Assembly (NCBI GenBank): GCA_963575745.1
Contig: CAUYUJ010006546.1
Span: 231,593 to 295,592, forward strand
Length of the DNA stretch: 64,000 bases
Source of the DNA: Prorocentrum cordatum
Lineage: Eukaryota; Sar; Dinophyceae; Prorocentrales; Prorocentraceae
Direction: 5' to 3'
Position 1 is the first letter of the stretch. Each line of letters begins with the position of its first letter. A model generated the notes under the pieces. That model saw only the letters and a program-made list of their open reading frames with translations, ran no database searches and had not been told where the DNA came from. The translations under genes were made by a program, and so were the position numbers. This document shows, piece by piece, positions 10,121 through 18,450 of this stretch.

Positions 10121-11159
10121 CTTGAATATTGTAGAGTGTCTTGTTGCTGGGATGTCCCAGATTGCGATGAAGTCGCGCGAGTCTCTGCTCGATCTCTGAG
10201 ACCTCCTTCTTCGACAGCTCCGTCTTGACGCCCAGGCCTTTGAGGGAAGCCTCGGCGGTCTCCATCTCGATGTCCTCCTCCGTGTTCAGCTCCCCTAGCT
10301 CGCCCGACGTCTCGACGTCGTCCTCTTCTGGAATCTGTTCCAGGCCCGCGTAGATCTCCTTGCCGTACTGGGAGGTCATGTTCTTCTTAAGGATGTGCTT
10401 GGCCCAGGCTCGGCACATGGCCGGAGGATAGTAGGCTGTCTGAGCCACCAGATGTCCGTCCTCGATGGCACGATGTAGGTGATTATCTCCTCGTCCCGTT
10501 CGGTTGCTGCAGAGCCGGCCCACCTTCGCTCCAAAGTCGGGGTCGGTAGAGCATACTCGCCATGCCTTCTTCACCAAGAGTCCTGACCTCTCGTCACGAA
10601 GTCCGTAGGCACACCCATGGATGATCGTCTCGTACATCTCTGACCGCATCTTCTTAATGGAGGGTGACCTCGACCAGCTGTGGCTGTTCCAGGGCTGCTC
10701 TAACTCAATGTGGCAGTCCACGATCTTCTTCGCCTCCTCGTTCAGGGCCAGGCACCCCCGTTGGATCCTGCGCGCCTGTCGGATCTTGTCCGAGAGCTGC
10801 TTCCTCTGGGCCTCCGTCTTCTGGTTCAGGTTCTGGAAGGGACAGTCTGCGGTGCACGGGGGGCTGAACACCAAACGTCGAGGTCGTGCCATTCGAAGTA
10901 GATGTATGGCCCTGCGGACGCCTGTGGCCGTGCCCATGTCATAGCCGTTGAAGAGCCCACACCGTATCACCTGGCCATGCTGCGCCTCCACCGCCTTGCC
11001 GAGCGACGACTCGTTCGGGCCGCACACCTCCATGAGATCCGCGCGCTTGGTCTTGGTCAGGTTGACGGTGTCCTCGCCGATCTCGAAGTAGATCTGGTCC
11101 ATCACCTTGGTCTGCGCCTGGTAGAATGTGATGAGGACCGCGTCATTCAATGGCTTCAG
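10116..11159 (-). CDS. pol segment: methyltransferase-like domain and integrase zinc-binding start
   Basis: About 348 codons in strong GC3 context. The first 240 codons hold the methyltransferase-like domain described separately. An acidic linker follows (EEDDVETSGELGELNTEED). The end reads RLARLHRNLGHPSNKTL, which carries the two histidines of the Copia GAG-pre-integrase/HHCC domain. The frame is lost just after LYNIQG (10119-10136), where the coding frame switches to the integrase core. Upstream, at about 11159, it takes over from the cysteine-module frame, which ends in a TGA at 11156-11158. Confidence 0.8.
10390..11035 (-). other. Methyltransferase-like accessory domain within pol
   Basis: It starts MEVCGPNESSLGKAV (11033), resembling the SAM-binding start of a Rossmann-type methyltransferase. 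SPPCT (10851-10865) follows, resembling motif IV (PPC) of C5-cytosine methyltransferases. HIELEQPW (near 10690-10715) resembles the ENP-type motif that follows. The region ends with YYPPAMCRAWAKHIL. Cytosine methyltransferases captured by retrotransposons have been reported in dinoflagellates and a charophyte alga (from memory). The motif I glycines are poor, so activity is uncertain; a structural or degenerate role is possible. Confidence 0.6.
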
Positions 11160-11920
11160 CGGCCCCGCTTCTTCACGGTCTCCGTCACGTCCGAATCGTC
11201 CAGCATGCTGTCGTCCGGCACTGGCAGAAACACCCAGGGCCCCGCGGGGTCGCACTTTGCCAGCTTCGACGCCAGGCGCCTCCACCGCATCGCCACGGCC
11301 TGACTCCGGATGTCCCCCAGCGCTTCGCCGAGGGTTTCCTTCTCCGAGGTCGATTCGTCCGGATGCAGGCGTAGGCATCGATGACTCTTGCCTCCGCGGC
11401 AGCTGCATCCCGTGATCGCGCGGTTGGGTGCCTTGCAGCATGAGCACCTCGATCGAACTGTTGAGCTCGGTGGTGTCGGAGGCGGTGGCGGTGGTTGTAG
11501 CGGTGGTCCTGCTGGTGGAGTCGCTGGCACCGGGTAGCCCATCCCCATGTACACTTCGTGGGGCGTCGCAAGTAGGGCAGCAGGAGGCCATGCAGGATGA
11601 GGTCCGTACCGTGCCTGGAGTCGAAGGCAGTAGTGGGACATGCCGCCGTTGCAGCTGCACCCTCTCCGAGTCCGTCCCACCGCTCCGCAGCACTGGCATC
11701 GTCCTGGTGGCTGGTACTGCACTGGTGATCCCGTAGGACTGTTGATCGGCATCTGCAGCGGTGGTGTTGCTGACGCTGAGCCCGCTGTCGACGGAGCTGA
11801 CGTCGGCGTGGCAGGCGAGGATTCTGCTCGAGTCCTCGGACGCGCCCACTCTGGTCGTGCTGACGGCGGCTGCTGTCGCGAAGAAGAGTCTCCACATGAC
11901 ATCAGACGCGTTCTGATATG
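11156..11920 (-). CDS. pol segment: two tandem cysteine/histidine modules in a Pro-rich region
   Basis: About 255 codons ending in a TGA. It contains two modules with identical spacing, CxCC-x9-CxC-x5-HxC: one at about 11626-11701 (CQCCGAVGRTRRGCSCNGG, then MSHYC), one at about 11376-11450 (CSCCKAPNRAITGCSCRGG, then KSHRC). A Pro-rich linker separates them, and an acidic tail ends DDSMLDDSDVTETVKKRGR. The spacing suggests a small metal-binding fold, possibly nucleic-acid binding. I cannot name the family. It lies between the protease and the methyltransferase-like domain. Confidence 0.6.
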   Translation of the reverse strand, partial: HIRTRLMSCGDSSSRQQPPSARPEWARPRTRAESSPATPTSAPSTAGSASATPPLQMPINSPTGSPVQYQPPGRCQCCGAVGRTRRGCSCNGGMSHYCLRLQARYGPHPAWPPAALLATPHEVYMGMGYPVPATPPAGPPLQPPPPPPTPPSSTVRSRCSCCKAPNRAITGCSCRGGKSHRCLRLHPDESTSEKETLGEALGDIRSQAVAMRWRRLASKLAKCDPAGPWVFLPVPDDSMLDDSDVTETVKKRGR

Positions 11921-12123
11921 TAGGATATGGAAAAGCTGAACTGCTGGGAATCTCGGAAGTTCCTGCACAACATTTTTGGGCCACACGAGGCTGAGGAATA
12001 TCATTTGGCTTCTTGGGGTTCTGTTCAGGGTCCTCCTCTGGCAGGTGCACCTCGTTTCTCCTGGAGGGTCCCCCGAAGCTTACCCTAGTTGGCCTCTGGG
12101 TTCCCCTAGGACTTTCCCTCGTA
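11921..12123 (-). other. Uncertain stretch between pol segments
   Basis: Third-position bias weakens here. One frame reads RRNEVHLPEEDPEQNPKKPN and is plausibly coding. It could also be a small intron or a damaged patch. Confidence 0.3.
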
Positions 12124-12450
12124 CTAGAACCTCTTGTTGCCTCCGAAGTCCCTGAGAATGTCCAAGTGCTCCCCCACCTTGTCCCACTCGAGCCCCTGGT
12201 CGTCATCGGTCTCGGGCTGCTCGAACTTTGAGACGTCGTGGGTCTTCTCTCGGTCGCACATCGCGTCGCTCTCGGTCGGCTCGAGGGGGGCTGGCTCGAG
12301 GTCTCCCCTGGAGATGTGGACCCTCTTGAGGTCCTCGAGGCTCCTGGGACGTGGCTGCCCCCTGGACCGGGAAACGAACCTGGGCTCCTTGGGCACCTTT
12401 CTGTGGGCCCCCCCGATGATGAGGATGACGATGGAGATGATATCTCGCTC
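12124..12450 (-). CDS. pol segment: charged region after the protease
   Basis: About 109 codons with very high third-position GC, in the frame one base back from gag. It reads HRKVPKEPRFVSRSRGQ and later KTHDVSKFEQPETDDDQG, ending in a TAG at 12124-12126. No motif is recognised. The same-frame continuation of gag past its TAG is Ser/Pro/Arg-rich with poor codon bias, so this frame is the better candidate for what follows gag. Confidence 0.45.
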   Translation of the reverse strand, partial: ERDIISIVILIIGGAHRKVPKEPRFVSRSRGQPRPRSLEDLKRVHISRGDLEPAPLEPTESDAMCDREKTHDVSKFEQPETDDDQGLEWDKVGEHLDILRDFGGNKRF

Positions 12451-12476
12451 GCCGACATCACCAGGGGGTGCTGTCC

Positions 12477-14171
12477 CTAGCGCACGGCGAGGCAGCCAGC
12501 GCAGCCCGTCACGGGCTCCTCCGGCTTCTCGTCCAGCACGATGGAGTCCCGCCTTGCCATGTTGACGTGGCAGTTCTCCAGGGACCAGGGTAGAGAGACC
12601 TCGCGCCACCACTGCGGCGTCGAAAGGTTGATCGCCAGGTGCTTGCTCGAGAGCCTCTCGCAGTAGTAGACCTTGTTGCCCAGTGTCGGCAACCCAATCC
12701 AGTTGCGGCCACAGTCGACCACTACCTTCAAGTCGTCCGTCAGGATGTCCATGCCCAGGAGAATGGGGACGCGGTTCGCCATCACTGAGAGGCTAATGTC
12801 TCGGAGCTCCGGTCCCAAGTATGCACGTCCAGAGACCGTCCCCATCGAGCTCTTCTGGAGCCCGTCGCCGAAAGTGAAGGAGCAGGTGTCGCCGTGCGCC
12901 TCGAACTCCACGTCGTGGTTCACCAGCATCTCGTACATGAGGTTCTCTACGCTCTCGACGCCACCGAGGCTGCGCGTGGCTCCAATGTCCAGCACGGCCC
13001 AGATCCCCTCGCGCTCGAGCAGGTAGACGTACTCGTCCAGGGCCGAGAGGATGAAGCCGTTGTGCGTGTTCGTCGCGCCTCCAGTGGCGCCGCTCCCGAC
13101 CTTGCCACGGTCGGGACAGTCACGAGCTCGATGTCCGAACTGCTTGCACACGATGCACTTCATCTTGGACAGATCTCGCGCACCTTCAAAGCGAACTCGT
13201 CGATCTTGTTGTCCACGTCCACGTCCTTTAGCATGTCCTCGGGGCCGCCCCTCAGCGTGAGGCCTCGGCGGTGGAGCTTGTCGTCCATCTTCTCGCGGAA
13301 CCACCACCAGGTAGTAGTCCCTTGCTACTCGTACTTGTCGAAGGAGATCCCTGGCATCCCTGAAGCTCCGACCCGCTTGGCGAAACTGCGCGAACACCTC
13401 GTTGTCCGCCTCCAAGTCGTCGGGCTCCACCTCCTCCTCCTCCTCGTCCGCGAGGTTGAGGAGCTGCTCGGCCAGCTCGTAGATCTCCTCCGCTTCCCCA
13501 CCAGTCTCGTCCTCGTCCGCCTCAATGTCGTTCTCGAACAACGCCCGCTCACGCTTGACCTTGCCGTCCAGCTCCGCAAGAGCCTCCGCTGGGAAGCGCG
13601 TGAGCAACGTCTTGTAGGTCTTCGCATAGTTGAAGTCCCCTCCCGCGGTCGCCGTTACCTCACCTCTGAGCGCGGGGGTGAGCCTTGACTTCCGCAGGAA
13701 CCACCATGTGCGAAGAGGTTTCGCTATCACTTCTTTCACGTCTGGGTCGATGGCCTGCAGTTGGGTCAACAGCTCCCTCTCCTTCTTCTCGAACCGGGCC
13801 GCCCAGTCTTGAGAGGTCTCCCCCGAGTTGCGGCCTATCTCCAGGAACTCGGCCAACAGACCCGTGTCGTTGAGGCTGGTGTAGTCCAACTTCTCCAGCG
13901 CATAGTTGAACACCGTCTCCCAGCCGACTAACTTTCCGTATTCGTCCACCTCGTCTACGTCGTCGATCGAGGGGCAGCTCTCTACGGCGTTCCGAACCCG
14001 CGGTCCAAGTGCCCGGACCAGTTGTGGTCCGCAGACGTAGCGGTCGTTCACTCTGATGCTCTTCACAAACATCGACACCTCGAAACGGTAGTTCGACAGC
14101 TTCTCTGCCTCACCGTTCCAGGATGGTACCTCAACTCGTGATGGTGCCGATGTCCCTGCTGGCGTCGTCAT
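12477..14171 (-). CDS. gag with CCHC zinc knuckle and retroviral-type aspartic protease
   Basis: 564 codons from the ATG at 14171 (MTTPAGTSAPSRVEVPSWNG), chosen because it lies inside the element; an upstream in-frame ATG at 14237 falls in the LTR. The gag capsid-like part contains TSQDWAARFEKKERELL and an acidic stretch. The zinc knuckle CIVCKQFGHRARDC is at about residues 339-352. The protease has LDIGAT at about 394-399, where D-T/S-G is usual, and LLGMDIL at about 470. Gag packages the RNA and the protease cuts the polyprotein. Between about 13165 and 13320 codon bias favours a different frame, suggesting two compensating indels. It ends in a TAG. Confidence 0.85.
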   Translation of the reverse strand: MTTPAGTSAPSRVEVPSWNGEAEKLSNYRFEVSMFVKSIRVNDRYVCGPQLVRALGPRVRNAVESCPSIDDVDEVDEYGKLVGWETVFNYALEKLDYTSLNDTGLLAEFLEIGRNSGETSQDWAARFEKKERELLTQLQAIDPDVKEVIAKPLRTWWFLRKSRLTPALRGEVTATAGGDFNYAKTYKTLLTRFPAEALAELDGKVKRERALFENDIEADEDETGGEAEEIYELAEQLLNLADEEEEEVEPDDLEADNEVFAQFRQAGRSFRDARDLLRQVRVARDYYLVVVPREDGRQAPPPRPHAEGRPRGHAKGRGRGQQDRRVRFEGARDLSKMKCIVCKQFGHRARDCPDRGKVGSGATGGATNTHNGFILSALDEYVYLLEREGIWAVLDIGATRSLGGVESVENLMYEMLVNHDVEFEAHGDTCSFTFGDGLQKSSMGTVSGRAYLGPELRDISLSVMANRVPILLGMDILTDDLKVVVDCGRNWIGLPTLGNKVYYCERLSSKHLAINLSTPQWWREVSLPWSLENCHVNMARRDSIVLDEKPEEPVTGCAGCLAVR

Positions 14172-14212
14172 GGTGACGAGACAGATGGGAGCCCGTGGTG
14201 CGGATACCACGA

Positions 14213-14224
14213 GCTCCGCTACCA
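14213..14224 (-). promoter_or_regulatory. Primer-binding site, initiator-methionine tRNA-like
   Basis: On the element strand the sequence one base after the 5' LTR is TGGTAGCGGAGC. It resembles primer-binding sites complementary to the 3' end of initiator Met tRNA, which Copia elements commonly use (established). Confidence 0.7.
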
Positions 14225-14225
14225 A

Positions 14226-14552
14226 TCTGAATCCCAAAGAGCCTCCAGAGGTCTCTGAAGTTCTCGAACTTGCTCACCTCGCTCTCCAGGGATGTCCAAA
14301 ACTGATGTTCAAGATTTACTCGTAAATCAGAATCCTGCTTCACACGATGAGCACCTTTTGCTCTCCTGAGACGATCGCGGCCCCAGTGCGCGATCTGTGC
14401 AGCTGCAATCAGCTGCCTAGGTAAAACAAGCCCGCCCACCCACACCTTGAGCCAGTGGGCGGCGGTCACAGAACACGGCAGACCATGAACACACAGAGAA
14501 GCATCTAAAATCTAAACAGCACACGTGCCTGCTACTCTGTGTTCCTTTCAGA
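14226..14552 (-). repeat. 5' LTR of the Copia-like element
   Basis: 327 bp, same termini as the 3' LTR (TCTGAA/TTCAGA). It is expected to carry the promoter for the element RNA. I saw no convincing TATA box. Confidence 0.93.
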
Positions 14553-14633
14553 CCCCCCCGGCCCGTGCACATGTCGCCGGCCATGATTTGCGCACCCCCA
14601 TCTTGGACGCCCCCCTTTTGGCCGCCCCCGAGA
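14553..14633 (+). repeat. Family A repeat, copy 1, right half
   Basis: Begins with a C-run then GGCCCGTGCACATG and continues GCCGGCCATGAT and GGCCGCCCCCGAG. It aligns with 23145-23213, the continuation in an uninterrupted copy. Confidence 0.75.
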
Positions 14634-14640
14634 CTGCAAA

Positions 14641-14679
14641 ATGGTGTTGACGTCCCGCGCTCGTCGATGTCGGTCGTCG

Positions 14680-14718
<39 letters not shown>

Positions 14719-14734
14719 ACGCCGCAGTCGCCGC

Positions 14735-14765
<31 letters not shown>

Positions 14766-14880
14766 TTCGTCGACGATGTCGTCGTCGTCGTCGTCGTCGT
14801 CGGTGTCGTCGACGCTGCGGTCGTTGTAGTCGTCGTTGATTGTCGCAGCAGTCGTCATCGAGACCAAGTCTCTGTCGGTC
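14641..14880. repeat. Degenerate (GTC)n array
   Basis: GTCGTC/GCCGTC words on the plus strand for about 200 bp. Translations are Ser, Val or Arg/Asp-rich and not taken as genes. A similar array is at 46565-46815. Confidence 0.85.
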
Positions 14881-15180
14881 GTCGGTCTTTGAGTTTGAGC
14901 CTCTTGGGCCGTTTGGGAGTTATTCCTGATGGCCGCTTGGGTCGTCTTGGGACGTCGGAAGCTAGAACAGATAAGAACCCAACAAAAGCGATGAAACATC
15001 CAAGGACAGTTCACTGATGTTTGCCTCTCGAGGCTTTTTGTTGGGAAAGTTTCTGTGCCCTCTTGCGACGCCTCGAATGCCTCGCGGGCCGTCTTAAGGC
15101 CGTCCTGGACAGCCTTGAGGTCAAAGTGGCTCGTCTTGGAGCGATCTTGGGCCGTTTTGGAGGTGTCTGGGCCTCGCGAG
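14881..15180. repeat. Family M degenerate TCTTGGG array
   Basis: Imperfect words around CTTGGGCCGTCTTGG, interrupted by a more AT-rich patch (about 14955-15020) ending in GATGTTTGCCTC. That patch also recurs in the 26.4- and 52-kb copies. Confidence 0.6.
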
Positions 15181-15693
15181 CGCGACCTCGTCGTGTGTTG
15201 TTCAAGGTTTGCGGCCTCGGGCAGGGTGGCTGGTGCTGGTGCACGCACGTGGGCACTTCGAGAGGAGTGTGGCCCCCAGAAGCATGACCGAAGTCCTGCC
15301 AGGCAGCACCTGGCACTCCAGCACGCCCCAACCGTGCCCGGGAGCACTCTCCTCCTCCTGATTCCCAGGCTGATTTAGCCTTGTGGGAAAGCCTTGTCGG
15401 TTTCCCCGATGCCAGCGACTCGGACGACGACAATCCCGCTCGCGAAGCGAGGCTGTGGGTCGAATAGCGTCTCCATCGTTGGCCAATGCATTTTTAAAAC
15501 CTCTGGCCAGTACGCGTGCGGCTGGTCTTTGTCAGGTCAAAGGTGGCGGAGCTTGCCGCGGGACGAATCTAGTATGAACGTTGTTGTTGCTCCGCCCCGT
15601 CGCGTGGCACTCCTGACGAACGTGCAATCGTCTGAGATTCGACCACCCTGCATTGCCCAGTTGGGAGCAAGCCACAATGCATCTATAGTTTTT
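15181..15693. other. Intergenic, no gene recognised
   Basis: Mixed-composition single-copy-looking DNA. I see no supported gene or RNA. Confidence 0.45.
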
Positions 15694-15725
15694 CATATAT
15701 ATATATACATGTATATGTTTATACG

Positions 15726-15756
<31 letters not shown>

Positions 15757-15764
15757 TAGAAGTG

Positions 15765-15795
<31 letters not shown>

Positions 15796-15800
15796 GCGTA

Positions 15801-15841
<41 letters not shown>

Positions 15842-15848
15842 GTATATA
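15694..15848. repeat. (TA)n tracts
   Basis: Several TA runs separated by short spacers, including GGCATGGCG. Ile/Tyr open frames across it are artefacts. Confidence 0.95.
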
Positions 15849-16660
15849 TCCGACGCCTTTTTTGTTGCCGGTTCCGTCGCCGTTCTTTTTACGGGTTCCC
15901 GTTCCGGTTCCGATTTTGGAGCCGTTTTTGTTGCCGTTTCCGGTCGCCGTTTTATCGCCGTTTCTATTTTCAAGGGACATTTTCTCGGAAACGCTGAAAA
16001 ACACCCTTGCCGTTTCCAGGGCCCTTTAAGCCCTGGACCATGCGAGATCCTTTCCAGAAGGCTCACGAGGCCCCCAACACGTCCCAAGGGGGCTCCCCAA
16101 ACGAGCCCCAGGAGGCTGACATCGTCCCATGCCCTTTGAGAGACCGACATCTTCAGAATCAAACAATTGTCAGGCTGAGCCACGACCCCAGACGCCACCA
16201 AGACCGCCCTAAAGCAGCCCGAAAAGCCCACAAGGGAGCCCGAAGATGGCTCAAGAGGACCCAAGAAGGCCCAAGACGGCCCAGGAAGGCCCCTGCAAGC
16301 CCCCAGGGGAGCCCAAAGGAGTCCCACAGACACTCCAGAAGAAGCCAAACCGCTTCAAAGCAGCCCACGAAGCCCCGAAGAGTGCCCGAAGACGGTCCCG
16401 AGAAGGCCCAAGACGGCCCAGACAGGCCCCTGGAGGCCCCCAAGAGCGCCCAAAGTCGGCCCCCAGACATCCCCAAGAGAGCCCACGGACGCACACAGCT
16501 CCTGAAGACGGCACAGATACCCACGGCGGTTTCAGAGGGCTTCTCACATCTCTCAGAGATGCCCCAAGAGGCCACCCCAAGAGATCCCCAACGGAGCCCC
16601 AAGGCGCCCCCGAAATGGCCAGGGGGCCCTCCAGAACGGCTTCGGCTCTTGTGCCCCAGT
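15849..16660. repeat. GCCGTTT words, then family M array in reverse orientation
   Basis: 15849-15980 repeats TTGCCGTTTCCG-like words. From about 16030 the strand shows CCAAGA/GGCCCAAGACGG words, the reverse complement of the TCTTGGG arrays elsewhere. Long frames on both strands are Pro/Arg/Gly-rich and rejected as genes. Confidence 0.6.
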
Positions 16661-16811
16661 GTCCGATCCGATGCGGCTCGATCCGAGTCGAATCCGACAT
16701 TCGGGCGATCCGAGGCGGCCCGACGCCCACATTGCGTCGTGGTGTGTCCTGGCGCAGCCGATCCGAGTTGATTTCGAGTCCGTGCCCGTGCGGCTCGATC
16801 CGATTTACATT
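16661..16811. repeat. GATCCGA-rich segment
   Basis: Short words GATCCGA/GATCCGAG recur about six times. Similar words follow the family B copy at 18450-18520. Confidence 0.5.
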
Positions 16812-16875
16812 CAGGAGGGACAGATACACACAGACACAATTAATCGACGATTCCCCAGAAAATATGGGAAAATTA
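16812..16875 (+). repeat. Family B repeat, split copy, left part
   Basis: Starts CAGGAGGGACAGATACACA and matches intact copies up to GGGAAAAT, where the family C element begins. The remainder resumes at 18352. Confidence 0.8.
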
Positions 16876-17039
16876 TCCCGGCAAAGCAACCTAACAGCGA
16901 TGTGAAAAAGCATATCTGAAAGCATTCCCCTTAAGATTCAGATGAAAATCCAGTTGTCGAATTCTGCTGTTCTCGCAGTCGTAGTCGCATTCGCGATGAC
17001 AGTCGCAGCGGCAACGGCAGTCGCAGTCACAGCCTCAGC

Positions 17040-17800
17040 CTCAGCCTGCCTCCTCCTCCTCCTCCTCTTTCTCCTGCTCCTCCTCCTCCTCCTCCTCCTC
17101 CTCCTCCTCTTCCTCCTGCTCGTCCTCGTTCTCGTCCTCCTCGTCTTGCTCGTCCTCCTCCTCCTGGTGCTCTCTCCTCCTCCTCCTCCTCCTCCTCCTC
17201 CTCCTCCTCCTCCTGGTGGTCCTCGTTCTCCTCCTCCTGGTGCTCTCCTCCTCCCTCCTCCTCCTCCTCCTCCTCGTCCTCCTCCTCCTCCTCCTCCTCC
17301 TCCTCCTCCTCCTCCTCCTCCTCCTCCTCCTGGTAGTCCTCCCCCTCCCCTCCTCCTCCTCCTCCTCCTCTTCCTGGTCGTCCTCGTTCTCGTCCTCCTC
17401 GTCTTGCTCGTCCTCCTCCTCCTGGTGTTCTCTCCTCCTCCTCCTCCTCCTCCTCCTCCTCCTCCTCCTGGTGGTCCTCGTTCTCCTCCTCCTGGTCTCC
17501 CCCCCCCCCTCCTCTCCTCCTCGTCCTCGTCCTCTCCTCCTCCCTCCTCTCCTCCCTCCTCCTCTTCCTCCTCCTCCTCCTCCTCCTCCTCCTCCTCCTG
17601 GTACTCCTCCCTCCCCTCCTCCTCCTCCTCCTCCTCTTCCTGGTCGTCCTCCTCTCCTGGTCGTCCTCCTCCTCCTGCTCGTCCTCCTCCTCCTCCTGCT
17701 CGTCCTTCTTCTCCTGCTCCTCCTGCTCCTCGTCCTGCTCCTGCTCGTCCTCGTCCTCCTGGTCTTGCTCGTCCTCCTCCTCGTCGTGCTCTTGCCCCTG
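17040..17800. repeat. (CTC)n array inside family C copy 1
   Basis: About 760 bp of CTC with scattered CTG/GTC substitutions and recurring TCCTCGTTCTC words. Its first bases are AGCCTC hexamers, the unit of the array in copy 2. Confidence 0.9.
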
Positions 17801-17804
17801 CTGA

Positions 17805-18232
17805 AAATGTAGCCCAGGAATGGGAGTTCTGGGAAGTCGAAGAGCACGAAGTTGCCTACAGTTGGCTACGGGCATTCAAAATGTGGCCCGGGAATGGAGT
17901 TCTGGGAACTCGAAGAGCACGAAGTGGCCTACAGTTGGCTCCGGGCATCCAAAATGTGGCCCGGGAATGGAGTTCTGGGAAATGGAAGAGCACGAAGTGG
18001 CCTACAGTTGGCTCCGGGCATCCAAAATGTGGCCCGGGAATGGAGTTCTGGGAAATGGAAGAGCACGAAGTGGCCTACAGTTGGCTCCGGGCATCCAGAA
18101 TGTGGCCCGGGAATGGCGTTCTGGGATGTCGAAGAGCACGAAGTGGCCTACAGTTGCATCCGGCCCCCCAGAATGTGGCCTGGGAATGGAGTTCTGGGAA
18201 GGCGAAGAGCACGAAGTGTGTGACTGTTGGTG
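17805..18232. repeat. 73-bp tandem repeat, six units
   Basis: Unit landmarks GGGAATGGAGTTCTGGGA recur every 73 bp from 17891 to 18183, with one more diverged unit at 17819. Because 73 is not a multiple of three, successive units shift frame, arguing against a protein. Related units stand at 28320-28615. Confidence 0.9.
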
Positions 18233-18351
18233 AAAAACGAGCCCGGCTCACTGCCGCCCGGCAACTCCCAACACCTGCCCGGACCCCCCTGTGGAGTGAT
18301 CTGCTGCTCTCTTTTGATCCCACTAGAAACCTATCAGTCTTCGCTGTTAGG

Positions 18352-18450
18352 TAATATGGGAAGTGGGGGGAAGACAAAAACCCCGAAACTAAAGGAAAAT
18401 ATAGGGAATCTTTTTATTTGTGTGCATTTATTTGTGTGTCCCAGGGCCCC
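18352..18450 (+). repeat. Family B repeat, split copy, right part
   Basis: Resumes TATGGGAAGTGGGGGGAAGA and ends GTGTCCCAGGGCCCC, completing the copy interrupted at 16875. Confidence 0.8.

Larger units (their letters stand above)
6264..14552 (-). mobile_element. Copia-like LTR retrotransposon with methyltransferase-like domain
   Basis: An 8289-bp element on the minus strand. In order it has 5' LTR, primer-binding site, gag with zinc knuckle, aspartic protease, an unassigned charged region, two cysteine modules, a methyltransferase-like domain, integrase (HHCC, DDE core, C-terminal), reverse transcriptase, RNase H and 3' LTR. Integrase before reverse transcriptase is the Copia order (established). 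The two LTRs differ at only two positions, so the insertion looks recent, yet the internal reading frame changes several times. The outer flanks are C-runs, compatible with a 5-bp duplication but not decisive. The target is a family A repeat. Confidence 0.92.
16876..18351 (+). mobile_element. Family C satellite-bearing element, copy 1
   Basis: 1476 bp, flanked by TA on both sides (16874-16875, 18352-18353). The left end is TCCCGGCAAAGCAACCTAAC. Both ends carry CCTAACAGCG in inverted orientation. Inside, in order: a left unique arm, a few AGCCTC hexamers, a long CTC array, and six ~73-bp tandem units. It has no transposase frame. Copy 2 is inverted at 28214-30385. The TA flanks are compatible with Tc1/mariner-type insertion (inference), but the exact ends are uncertain by a few bases. 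Confidence 0.75.

Noticed and set aside
9222-12461. A single continuous ~1079-codon minus-strand protein
   Set aside because: Only its middle (about 10116-11159) has codon bias and motifs. The start is Ser/Pro/Arg-rich shadow and the end is out of frame with the integrase core.
15729-16348. Ile/Tyr-rich membrane-like protein
   Set aside because: Translation of TA dinucleotide runs; likewise at 19.4-20.0 and 50.8-51.2 kb.
17027-17875. Long Glu/Arg-, Ser- or Leu/Pro-rich proteins on both strands
   Set aside because: They translate the CTC array; all six frames are open because the trinucleotide contains no stop. The same applies at 4500-5190, 43080-44840 and 51080-51840.
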